The position numbers and the translations under genes are program-made. This document shows positions 1-9,450 of a stretch of DNA of 64,000 nt, piece by piece. Origin of the DNA: Tolypeutes matacus (lineage: Eukaryota > Chordata > Mammalia > Cingulata > Chlamyphoridae). Below the pieces are notes generated by a model. That model made no database searches and was not told the origin of the DNA. It saw only the letters and a program-made list of their open reading frames with translations. Position 1 is the first letter of the stretch; each line of letters opens with the position of its first letter. The stretch covers positions 4,345,092 to 4,409,091 of the forward strand of contig JAKSZT010054335.1 of assembly GCA_026826555.1 (NCBI GenBank), given 5' to 3'.

Positions 1-2539
1 CTTGTGACTTGTGTGACGCTGTTCTGCTGGCTTATTCCAGGATTGCCTGAAAAGCCAATGGAAAGATAGAAAAGCAGCCAACCAAGCTTCTCTGAAGCTT
101 CCTGCTGGGACCACGCTCTGGGTCAGCAATGGGGTGAAGGGGGAAGCCTGGAGAATTCTGTGGGGTAGAAGCACAAAATAAGGGGCACCATCTTTAGAAA
201 GGAGAGGGGAAATGAAAGAGATTGTGGGTAAATAACACATGCAAATTTCCTCACGGCAGAACACTTTCGGTTTTCTCTGCCAGTGTGGTCTGACCAATGT
301 CTGCAAATTTAAAGCCCGTGTGGTTGCCTGCTCCGGCCACTAGAACTCAGATGGTCTCCAAATGAAGGAAACCAGCAGCCTGGACAGACAGCAAAGGAAA
401 CGGCAGTAAGTGAAGTAGGACATGACTGAGAAATGGTAGCAACTCTCCTCAGAGCCCGGCCAAGGCAAGGTCCCATTTCCAACCCCACTTCAGACCTTGT
501 TTTCCAACCCAGCAAGACAAAAAGGTGAGGAGAGGCCATGGGAAGCTGGATCTGAAGCTCTGACATCATAAGTCCTAGTGGCCTTAGGTATATTGCAGCT
601 TGCACAGAAAGGAAGGAGAGGTGCAGAGAGATGTGGCACCATCATCCATGTCTTCGACAAATACAGGTCTGACCATGTGCCGGTGGGACTGGACGGAACT
701 GGAAGGAGCAAAGGGTGCAGAGTCATAAACTGAGAGATCAGGGCTGGGTTCAGGGAACTTCGAGTGGCTCCGTGTGGCCAAATTCAAGTGGAAATGAGCA
801 GCTACCCCAGCGTAGCCTCAAGGCTTTTAGGCAACACTGCCTGGGTTCCAGGCCAGCATCTTTCAATTGCAGGGACCTGAGAGCTATTTGAGGACACTGC
901 AAGTGTGGGGGCAGGTAGCAGAGAAAAGTCACAGAACAAACTACAAAGCAAAGTGACAAGGCAAGGACTGATCCCAGGGGAACAACACGGGGTTTCAATT
1001 ATTGTCACCACCTCCCCGATTCCTGGAAGCATCAAGTGGGGACTGACTCACAAGAGTGAGGCAGAAAACCACTGTCTAGATGTTGCATGAGATCAGAGCA
1101 TGACACACAGAGAGGCTGACTTAATGGTGGGCTCCCAGAGCCACCAGGTCGTGTCTCCTCAAATGGCCTCTGACCCGGTAAAGCCGAGGCTCAAGAACCG
1201 AGGGCAGATGGGCAGGGTCACGCCGGCATTGAAGGGCAGCTCTCCAGGCCAGCCAGATCCCTCAGGGCTCCCGATGCCCAAGCCAGCCTCTCTCTGCTCC
1301 GTATTGCCCAGGAGATCTGTTGCTAGGCAAATGGAACTTTAAAAAAGAAAGAGAGTATTTCAGTGTGGAGGGTTCCTGCTTGAGAGGTCAGGTGTGATGG
1401 GGCACTGACCACCCAGAGCTTAGAAGGAGGCACTGGCAGGAATGGCACGAGAAGAAGCAAAGAGAGAGGTGAAAAGACCTTGGAAATTTGCTCTGCCTAC
1501 CTACCTATGACTTTAGATTGGTTTTGGATAAAGACAACTGTGACTAAGCATCATTCTTATGTTTCTCACTTTCCAAAGGGCAAGTAAATCTAGAACAATA
1601 AGAGTCACAAACAGCTTTCAGTGCATTTAAATTGTGCTCCAGGCTAGCCTAGGGTTTAGTGGAGGTGCTTTGGGGGCTGCCACAGGGGATGAGGGGTGCA
1701 GTGACCAGGGCAGCTGTATTGGTCATGGGCCCGTTGGCCCTCACGGTCATCCCAGGCCTCTTGCTCTGACCTGTAACTCGGGGGACTCTGCTTCTCCCAT
1801 TCCCTTGGCCCTCGGCTTCTGGGAGCTGCAGCCAACGGTGGAGATTGGAGGGCAGGAGGCAGGCAGAGAGCCCTCTCTGCCTCAGTGGCATCTCCAGCAG
1901 AGGCTCCGCCTGCTTCCACCAGGCAGGCCCACTGGCTCCCGCCATGGTCGTTCCGGCCTAGTGTGGCAGCAGCTTCTTGCTCGGTTTATCTCCATCCCAG
2001 CTCCTGTTCGGCATCTCCACTCTCCCATTGTTCATTCTGTAACTAGTCCCCTCTGTTGAAAATTCCTGGAGTGCTTCCTGCTTTCTTGACTAGACCCTGG
2101 CTGAAACCCAGTCTTACTTTCATCTGTTTCGTACACAAAATTTAATTAGGAATAAAAGGTTCTGTTGGGAAAAAAAAAGAAGCGTTTGAACATGACAGTT
2201 CTTGTTTGACCCCTGAGTGTGGGGGGAGGACTTGAAGACAAAGAAGGAGGAAGGAGGACGGTGGAAGGAGCTCTCTCTATTCCCATCTACAACGAAAAGG
2301 TTGACAGCTGATTTTTGTCCCTTTTTTTGGTTTTTTAGTTAGAAAATAAAGCAAATAATACAGAAGTATATAAAGTGAAAATTGAAAGCAGGCCTTTCCC
2401 TCAGGGCTCAGAACCTTAAGAGAACCAGAGTTAAAAGTTTGGTTTGTCAGCTTCTAGGCTTTTTAAGTGTAGCAATATGTGTGAGTGTGTGAAGATTTGC
2501 AATGTGACCCCATTTCATTATAGGGTCACTCTGCAAATA
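1..2539. other. Single-copy-like intergenic/intronic DNA, no gene seen
   Basis: I see no exon with credible splice sites and a protein-like frame. Open frames on both strands are short and overlap each other. Around 2060-2180 the sequence becomes AT-rich and ends in a short A run, which could be the tail of an unrecognised old retroposon. Around 2220-2280 it is purine-rich. Otherwise I recognise no repeat family here. Confidence 0.5.
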
Positions 2540-2900
2540 CTAACCTACACTTTCCATTTTCCACGTGGCAGTACACTGTGGATGTCTTTCTCTCCATACA
2601 GATCTTCTGCATCCCTTTCCCCACACATTGCATAACATAGCTGGTGAGTCCAAGTGCCCTGCCACTGAACATCCATGTTTTGCTATTATCAATAAATAGC
2701 TATTTTTGCTATTACAGTTTGTTACCATTACAAAGAAAGCTGCAGTGGCTCTCCCTGTACCGTGCAAACAGCTTTGTGCTCATGTGTGAGCATCTGGGTA
2801 GAAAGGATCCCAGAGAGCGGAATTCCTGGTAGAGGTTCTGTACCAAAGTGCCTCTAAAGGCTGTTCACACTCCTAACCAACAAAAGACAATTTCCTTTTT
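2540..2900 (-). repeat. Old L1 3' UTR-like fragment, antisense
   Basis: The stretch about a lower-case 'gcatctgggtagaaagga...attcctggtagaggt' and then 'accaaagtgcctctaaaggctg' resembles the antisense 3' untranslated region of old mammalian L1M elements. It is strongly diverged and no poly(T) end or target duplication is visible. The boundaries are approximate and another ancient family is possible. Confidence 0.35.
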
Positions 2901-3023
2901 CAGCAATTGAGAAAAGCTCTTTGATGATCACTTAAGAAGTGCTCATAGGCATGACCTAAAATACCTGCTGGTCAAAGGGCAGCCCCTTTGACGGAGAGGA
3001 GAGGAGATTGCCTCCTAGCTGCT

Positions 3024-3242
3024 CTGTGCTTGGCTTTCTTTTTTTTTTTTTTTTTAAAGATTTTATTTATTTATTCATTTATCCCCCCCTTGCTGCTTGT
3101 GCTCGCTGGGTCAGCTAACCACGCCGTGCGGGCGGGCTTGCCTTCACCAGGAGGCCCCGGGAACCGAACCCAGGGCCTCCCATATGGTAAACGGGAGCCC
3201 TACTGATTGAGCCACAGCCGCTTCCCTGTGCTTGGCTTTCTT
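3024..3242 (-). mobile_element. Monomeric DAS-type tRNA-derived SINE with 17-bp target site duplications
   Basis: The element body is 3041-3225 on the minus strand, bounded by identical copies of CTGTGCTTGGCTTTCTT at 3024-3040 and 3226-3242. Read in sense it has a tRNA-like head with an A box (TGGCTCAATCAGTAGG), a B box around GGTTCGGTTCCC, a body ending GCACAAGCAGCAAGG, and a TAAATAAATAAA-rich A tail that appears here as the poly(T) at 3041-3058. The intact duplications and low divergence from the copies at 47.7 and 49.1 kb suggest a fairly recent insertion, presumably mobilised in trans by L1. An open frame crossing it is not a gene. Confidence 0.92.
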
Positions 3243-3549
3243 AACTGGTGCGAGAAGACTTCCCAGCTAGTGGATGGAGATTCACATGTGCTTGTTGATT
3301 TTGTCCTTTGGCTTCACCCTTGCTGGTGGGGAGTGTAATTGTAAAATCTGCTCTAGATGTAGACTTAATTCCGGTTGCTCTGGAGATCATCTAACCTCTG
3401 ATAGCTTTTCGGGTTTATTTTGTTTTACAGTGTGCAGTTTTACTCTGAGGTGTTTAGTAGAGAATTTTTCTAACTCCTGCTTCTAACTCAACGTGGTTTT
3501 TTATGTGGGGGAGTCAGGCCTGATTTCAGGTCTCGAGAATCCCCTCCCG

Positions 3550-3870
3550 CTCTCACGTGGAGGCCTCCCCAGCTGTGCGGCCGCGCTCTTTCTTCACCCG
3601 GACGTCCGTGTTCCAAGCAGTGAACTCAAGGAGGTGCCTTGGGAGGTGCTTGGAAAACCGAGCTGTGCCTCCACGAAGCAGACGCATCCTGGGGGGAGGC
3701 AGGTGGGGACCGGGTGGCCCCCGGGCCGAGGTGGTGGACGGGAGGACGAGACCCACGGAAGGCAGCCTGGAAGAGCCACGGCCGAGGAGGTCCGCGGCCG
3801 CAGCTCCCACCCCGCGGACCCTCACTACACGCGGGATCCTGGTTCAGCTCCCTGGGCGCGGTTTGCCCGT
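3550..3870. other. Small CpG-rich patch with two NotI sites
   Basis: CpG is visibly dense here compared with its surroundings, and GCGGCCGC occurs at 3577-3584 and again at 3794-3801. Frames of 60-130 codons are open on both strands at once, which is typical of GC-rich DNA and not of coding sequence. It could be a small CpG island or a methylated relic. I see no TATA box or clear transcription start signal. Confidence 0.4.
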
Positions 3871-3962
3871 CTGTGACCTGGGCGTAATAGCTTCTCGGAG
3901 TTGCTTTGGGGGTCAAATTGAGAGAACACATGCAGGTGTCGTGTAAAGAAAGGGTGCGTGTG
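3843..3962 (+). repeat. MIR SINE relic
   Basis: The order of motifs matches the 3' half of the ancient tRNA-derived MIR element: a 'cagtttccccatctgt'-like start (here GGTTTGCCCGTCTGTGACC), then GGGCGTAATAGC, then a 'gaga-acacatgcaggtg...gtaaag' end. No terminal duplication survives, as expected for its age. Confidence 0.55.
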
Positions 3963-4031
3963 TGGGAACAGCTCTGCCCAGTCAATGTGCATAATTGTTG
4001 TGTCTTCTTGTTGATTTGACCACTTTATCAG

Positions 4032-4064
4032 CATATATAGTGATGATAAAAGTCACTATATATG
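4032..4064. repeat. Perfect 12-bp inverted repeat with 9-nt loop
   Basis: CATATATAGTGA at 4032-4043 is the exact reverse complement of TCACTATATATG at 4053-4064. The sequence can form a hairpin. It sits where an L1 consensus would run uninterrupted, so it may be a small templated insertion. The ends are AT-rich, and chance cannot be excluded. Confidence 0.7.
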
Positions 4065-4107
4065 ACCTTCTTTGTCCCTCATAATAGTTTTTGATTAAAA
4101 GTCTATT

Positions 4108-4392
4108 TTATCCGATATTAATATACCCACTTGAAGCTCTCTTTTGGTTATTATTTTCCTGGTATATATTTTTCCATCCTTTCACTTTCAACTTACTTGT
4201 GTGTTTGAATTTAATATAGGTCTCCCCTATACAACATATAGTTGGGTTGTGCCCTTTTATCCTTTCTTCCAATCTCTGCCTTTTGACTGGAGAGTTTGAT
4301 CCATTTACATTTAAATTCACCACTGATAATGGAGGACTGTCTTCTGCCATTTTGCTATTTGGTCTTTGTGTTATACAATTCTTGTCCCTCAA
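4108..4392 (-). pseudogene. Remnant of L1 ORF2 endonuclease N-terminus
   Basis: This 94-codon open frame shows the hallmark start of the L1 apurinic/apyrimidinic-type endonuclease. An NLNVNG motif carries the active-site Asn, and about 30 residues later CCIGETY carries the catalytic Glu. These are followed by a KLKVKGWKNIYQ segment typical of the domain. The later catalytic Tyr, Asp and His motifs, the whole reverse transcriptase and the C-terminus are absent. It is a dead fragment of a non-LTR retrotransposon and not a host gene. Confidence 0.85.
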
Positions 4393-4805
4393 TTCTTCTA
4401 TTAATGCCTTCTTTCATATTAATCTGATTTTTTGTATTGTCCCATTCTGAATCCCTTCTCATTTCTTCCTGGATATTTTTTCATGTATTTTCTTTATGGT
4501 TACTTGGGATTAAAATGTAACATCCTGAGTATATAACAATCATTTTTATTTGATCCCAACTTAGCTTCACTTACCTACACCTACACTGTTCCTATGTCCC
4601 TCCATACCGCCACCTTTTTTGTACTTGTTACAAATTATATCTTTGTTCAATGTGTGTCAAAACCATAGATTTATCACTACTTTTTATGCATTAGAATTTT
4701 AGAAGCTGTAAGAAGTAAAACATGGAATTATATATCAAAAAATGCAGCACAATAGTCCTGGCATGGATAATTACCACATGGCTACCCTTACCAGAGGTCT
4801 CTGGT

Positions 4806-6071
4806 CCTCAATAGGGCATCGTAGGGTGCAGGATCAGAGTTCCACAGCTTGGCGCCTGCGCAGCCAGCAAAGAATGCGCTTCCCCAACAACCCGGCCAGC
4901 TTCTGGTATCAGAATCCACAGCCGAAACCTCTCCAAATTTGGGAAGAATGAAATTAGGGCTTGTGAGTGCGCTGTGGTCACTTGAGAGACTAGACTCTCC
5001 CGTACTTCTGCGACAGTTTCTGCTCGACCCGGCTCAGAGACGTAGAAAAACTCCACTTCAGCCAGGCGCCTTTCCAGCACGCCAGACACCCACCCTGCCT
5101 CCGTTCCTCGTTGTGCTCTTGTGACTCTCACGCCAGGGTTGTCTGCCCTCCCAGGTGGAAAAATCACCACAGGAGAGTCCCTGAAGCTAGTTCCAGGGCC
5201 CTGGCATTCTCACAGCAAAGCTGGTTCCTCCAGCAAGTTGATTTGTGGCGCATTCTCAGTACGCACGACTGTAATTTTGTGAAATGATGGTGGTATCGGC
5301 CCCAGAAGATTTTCTCTTTGCTGACGCCCGAGGCTGAGGTGCTGAGTGGGGCCTGAGCGTGAGTGACCGAGCTTTGCACTTTGCCCATTTAAACGGGCTC
5401 GCTCGCCACGTGGATGTGCCCGCTGAGCCCCAGAGGATTGGGTCTTCGCTGTCCGGTTCACAGGCCCTCTTCGCCAGGCGCACACGGACTGCAAAGCGGG
5501 ACAGACTCTCCTGTGAGGCAGATTCCAGACAGGCTCACAAAGAACCTGCTCCTTTTGCTGTTAGCAGAGGCAAAGCCATTGTGAGGAACGGGTTGTGTGT
5601 CCTTATCCAATACATGTCGACTATTTCCTTCTAGTCGAAAATGGGGAAAGGGCTTTCCAGGAATCCTAGGGTCCCAAATTCTGCCAGAGAGGAAGCCTAT
5701 GAATCAGTAAGACGGAAGGGGAAGTCGAGTGGGGCTGAGCCTTGGAAAAGTCTATGAATATTCCAGGAGCTCTGGGTCCTGAGCCAATCTAGGCCTTATT
5801 TTGGGACCATAATCTCACTCATTTATCTCCAGAGCCCCCTTTTTAAAAGCCATGGCCTGTTGACCAGGCTGCCACGATTCTGTTAGAATCCTGGAATCAG
5901 CATTCCAGCCTTGGAAGGAGCCTCAGAGGTGACCCATTCCAAACGCCTTCTCTCTCCCTGAATCCCCTCTCGGCTTCCTTTCAAAGACGGTCTTTCTCAC
6001 CAGGTCTTTCTGGGCATCGTACAAGCTCTCCAGGCAGCACAGCCCATCCCTGGCACCACCATAAGGCCGTC
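4806..6071. other. Unique DNA without recognisable gene or repeat
   Basis: This is moderately GC-rich sequence with scattered CpG (for example 5390-5480). Several overlapping frames of 60-120 codons exist on both strands, but none resembles a known domain and none is bounded by convincing splice sites. I can assign no function. Confidence 0.45.
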
Positions 6072-6268
6072 CAGTGCTATGATTCCAAACTTTTTTACCA
6101 CAACCCACAATAAGAAATACATTTTCCTACATACACAGAGACCCCGAGACAAAACTCAGGCTTACCCCATGTGATGCACCCTAATATATTCCATTTTGTT
6201 TCACTGAATCCACCAAACCGACTTTATTCCTCACTAGTGGGGTGCTACTGAAAATTGGGAAAGCACTA
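6072..6268. repeat. hAT-type DNA transposon relic (MITE-like)
   Basis: The ends form an imperfect terminal inverted repeat: CAGTGCT...TCCAAACTTTTTTA on the left, and AAAATTGGGAAAGCACT on the right, whose complement starts AGTGCTTTCCCAATTTT. The middle (ACCACAACCCACAATAAGAA, then CACTAGTGGGGTG) is the type seen in mammalian hAT-Charlie MITEs. I could not find matching 8-bp target duplications, so the exact ends are uncertain. Confidence 0.45.
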
Positions 6269-6389
6269 GCCTAGGATGCAAACTCCAAACCCTCAGCTGG
6301 CAAGCGGGCGATCAGCAAAAGCTCTGTGCTCCCTCACTTTACCTGTTCCATTTTAACTCCTTGGGAGCAGCGGCGAGGCTGTTATTTCT

Positions 6390-6510
6390 ATTTTTTTTTT
6401 TTTTTTTTTATATATATATATATATTTTTTTTTTATTATGGGTAAAAATAAAAATTCTCACAATACATACAAACATTTGCAAAATGATATATAAATATAT
6501 TTTGTTTTTA
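6390..6510 (-). mobile_element. Short antisense L1 3' end with poly(T) and (TA)n
   Basis: A poly(T) run at 6391-6410, (TA)n and more T precede 'attatgggtaaaaataaaaa' and 'caatacatacaaacatttgc'. The last two strings recur almost unchanged at 7335-7390. In sense orientation this is an L1 3' UTR ending in an A tail on the minus strand, 5'-truncated to about 100 bp. No clean target duplication is seen. Confidence 0.6.
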
Positions 6511-7089
6511 AACAAACATAAATAATTGTTAAGAACTTCTTTCTTTTCTGGATTTTTCTGCTATGTGGAACAGCTGTTGGTGCCATTATCACCAAGCCTG
6601 TGTGTAGAGCATGATAATCCACTGATTTTGCATTTCCTGTATTGGACCATTGAAGCTTTTTCAAGAGGAAAGTGTCTAAAAAAAGGCATGTCAGTAATTG
6701 ACCAGGGTGGCCTCCTGGTTTCCTGATTATTTTAATTCCTAATGAGAAGCAATGATCTAAAGAAAAGTGTTTTGTGATTCTCCAAGCAGGAAAAAAATGT
6801 TAGGAATATGCACCTGGGTCCATTGATAAATAGAGGTTTGTAAGTTGGATTTGTCTAACAAGACGTTAGTTCTCCTGAACTGAGAAAGCTGAGAGAATGG
6901 AGGAGGGGAACGGGGCGGGGGGAATGAAGGCCCTGGCAAGCTTAGCTTAGCTTTGGCCCGGCCTCTAACCCTAAGTAGGAAGTGCCTTAGATTCTCAGGT
7001 AACTTTGTTTTTCAAATAGGACCTTTTGTATTTCAGAAGCAAATGAAGAATAAAGGCCTACTGCAGAAAATGTATCAGTTACTAACAAA

Positions 7090-7160
7090 GCAAAAGAAAA
7101 AAAAAAAGGAAGGAAGGGAGGGAGGGACCGAGGGAAGAAGGGGAGAAAGAAAAGAAAAGT
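7090..7160. repeat. Purine-rich low-complexity tract
   Basis: An A-run and GGAA/GGGA-rich tract forms a polypurine stretch on the + strand. It has no coding meaning, and a frame open through it on either strand is an artefact. Confidence 0.8.
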
Positions 7161-7271
7161 AAACTCCACCAAAACCCCATCCCCTGCAGAAAGCACTAGT
7201 AAAAGTGTAGTGTGTATTTGTCAGTGAATTCCTCAAATTGCGTCTGATCTTAGGAACATAAGGTTTTCTTT

Positions 7272-7860
7272 CTTTTTTTTTTTTTTTAATTTATTTTATT
7301 TTTTTATTTTTTATTTTTTTAATTTATTTATTTTTTATTGTGGGTAAAAATCAAAATTTTCACAATACATACCAACATTTGCAAAATGATATATAAATAT
7401 ATATGCATATATGTGCATTTGCTTACAAAAATGTTATTTATGTATATATATAAATATATTTTAAGAGGTGCTTAGATACCCAAAATATTACACGGAACCC
7501 ACTGGGATTCCCATGTTGCCCACCTCCCACACCTCCCGCCACGTCCCACACAAACATCTCCCACAAGTGTGGCCCACCACCCTCAATGGACTTACACATC
7601 CTGGAGCCTTGCCACCAACCCTAGACCACAGTTCACACCGTAGACCACACTCTCTCCCACACAGCTCTGAGTGGTGTGTGCTGATGTAAAATGGCCTACA
7701 TCCATTGCCACAACGGCACTCAGGACAACCTCCAAATCCCAAAGAAGCCCCTGTATTTCAACTGCTCGTCCCCTCCCTGCCCCGAAAGTGTCAAGTGGCC
7801 ACTGGCTCCACCTCATTGTTATAATTTCTTCCATTGCTAGAATCACCATATGTGAACAAG
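7272..7860 (-). mobile_element. Antisense L1 3' UTR
   Basis: Poly(T) and T-rich sequence at 7272-7335 is followed by the segment shared with 6420-6500, then by a C-rich part (CCCATGTTGCCCACCTCCC, then ACAAGTGTGGCCCACC, then CTTCCATTGCTAGAAT). The same order of motifs occurs at 39050-39420 (GATTCCCATATACCC, CATTAGTGTGGTACATTTG, CATCCCTTGCTAGACT). Both are therefore copies of one L1 3' UTR lineage in minus orientation. The far end is approximate. Confidence 0.65.
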
Positions 7861-8159
7861 AGAATACCATCAAGATGATTTCTTGTTCTTTCAGCTCAAT
7901 GAAACTCGCTTTCCCTTCTCTCTGACCTCAGGGCTTCACTCGTATTCTGGTTTTACGGCCTTGCAAAGGCTCACCTTCTCGCTAAGATTGTATTACAGCA
8001 GTCTTTCTTCGACCTCTGACCCACTCCCAACAGCCTTGCTCAAATAGTCCCTGTACAGGAGCAGAATTAACTGACCTCTATGGTGGTTTTATTTCCTGGA
8101 TGTTTGAAACATAGAACTTACTAAAGGCAGAATTAAATCTTATTAATCTTACACCTCGA

Positions 8160-8206
8160 GCCCTTTCCCGGTGCCAGGCACAGAGCAGTTGGTCACTAAA
8201 TATTGT
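8160..8206 (+). repeat. L2/MIR-type 3' terminus
   Basis: GGTGCCAGGCACAGAGCAGT...TCACTAAATATTG matches the common end of L2 elements ('gtgcctggcacatagtaggcactcaataaat'). Only this terminal piece is recognisable. Confidence 0.5.
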
Positions 8207-8754
8207 AGACTTGAGCCAAGGACCGGAGCACAACCCAGAGTCACCCCAAGGACAGAGAGCGTCTAGCCCGGGCTTCGCTCAGGCCGCTGGGCTTCCGAAA
8301 TACAAGAATCAGGAGGCAGCAGATAGCCCCAACACCCGCGAGGCAAAGGAAGCCAAGCCCGTCTGGCTTTCCACGGCCAATCAAGCCATGGCCTTCCCTG
8401 ATGGGAAACCCAAAATTCTCTGGTCTCAAGGTGGCAGGAGACCTTCAGGGGTGTCACCCCAGAGGGCACTGGGAGAGCAATCCCTGACACGCGTGGTCTT
8501 CACCCCTGACCCTTGCTTTTTAAAAAAGCTGTCTTGCTGCGAATATCCTCTCTGACCCGATTTTGTGATAATCAGGGTAGGCTAAACATTCACTATATTA
8601 GAAACCATGCATGTGACCCCAGACCTAGTTTTTCTCCCTGGGTCTGGTTTTTAGACTGCTGGTGATAAACTAAGCCTGATTTATTATAGGACCATCCTGT
8701 GTGGGAAATGACTGTAACTCTAGGTATCTTTGGTCAACCTTAAGAGATATAGCA
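8207..8754. other. Unique DNA, no gene seen
   Basis: There are no repeat signatures or protein-like frames with splice signals. An open frame of 114 codons at 8211-8555 lacks any recognisable domain and overlaps frames on the other strand. Confidence 0.4.
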
Positions 8755-9184
8755 GGGGGACGTATGTGGCTCAAATGGGTGGGCATCCGTCTCCCATATG
8801 GAGGGACCTGGGTTTGACCCCTGGGACCTCCCAGTAAAAATTTTAAAAAAAGAAAAATATAGAAGGTGCATGGGCTACAGGCCGTGTGCCATCAGGCCCC
8901 GTGAGCCACGCAGCAAGATGATGACGTAACAGGAGGGTGTCACAAGGGAGAGCCAAGACGAGACGCACTGAAAAACCAGGAACTAAGGTGGCGCAGGTGG
9001 TAGGATGCCTCTCCCACATCAGAGGTTCTGAGGATCGAAGCCCAGTGAAGACAGGAGGAGGAGGATGAGAAGAGAGGGCAGGAAACAGACACAGAGAGTC
9101 GCCCAGAGAATGGACACAGAAACAGCAAAAACAGGGGTGGGGAGGATAAAAGTAAATAAGTAAATAAATAAATCCTTTAAAAAA
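8755..9184 (+). mobile_element. Dimeric tRNA-derived SINE
   Basis: There are two tRNA-like heads in the same orientation. The first, at about 8755-8825, has TGTGGCTCAAATGGG (A box) and GGGTTTGACCCC (B box). The second, at about 8979-9045, has GGTGGCGCAGGTGGTAGG and GAGGATCGAAGCC. The 3' part is a GGAGGAGGA-rich body and a TAAATAAGTAAATAAATAAAT tail at about 9149-9175. The architecture and internal strings match the element at 59925-60439. It is slightly degraded and I could not define target duplications. Confidence 0.8.
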
Positions 9185-9203
9185 TGTGTGGGGAGGACCA
9201 TAT

Positions 9204-9450
9204 GGGCTATAGGTAGTAGTAATACTTTGACGACGCTCTTTCATGAATTGTTAACAAATGTTTCACAACAATGCAGAGGGTTTGTGGTGTGTGGGAGCCC
9301 TGTGTGATGTTATACATGTTTGTTTTGTAAGTTCGCAGTGTTTACGGAACACTTATAGTTTATATATGTTCATGTATGAATGATAAACTTCAATAAATTG
9401 CTTTTTAAAAAATAAAGATCATATCATCTTAAAAAAAAAAAAAAAAAAAA
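9204..9450 (+). mobile_element. Polyadenylated L1-type 3' tail, copy 1 of 3
   Basis: The segment runs from GGGCTATAGGTAGTAG through AACAAATGTTTCACAACAATGC, GTGTGATGTTATACATGTTTG and TGTTCATGTATGAATGATA to CAATAAATTG (polyadenylation signal) and a 20-base A tail at 9431-9450. The same segment recurs at 13398 and 27552. It is non-coding and looks like the 3' end of a lineage-specific L1, lying directly downstream of a SINE. Confidence 0.65.

Larger units (their letters stand above)
4000..4805 (-). mobile_element. L1 fragment: start of ORF2 plus the upstream ORF1/spacer region, antisense
   Basis: Reading the minus strand gives, in order, sequence like the L1 ORF1-ORF2 spacer (4440-4805) and then the beginning of ORF2 (4392 down to about 4060). 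The 3' part of ORF2 is missing, so this is an internal L1 slice and not a simple 5'-truncated insertion. A short inverted repeat interrupts it at 4032-4064. It is too decayed to encode anything. Confidence 0.85.
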
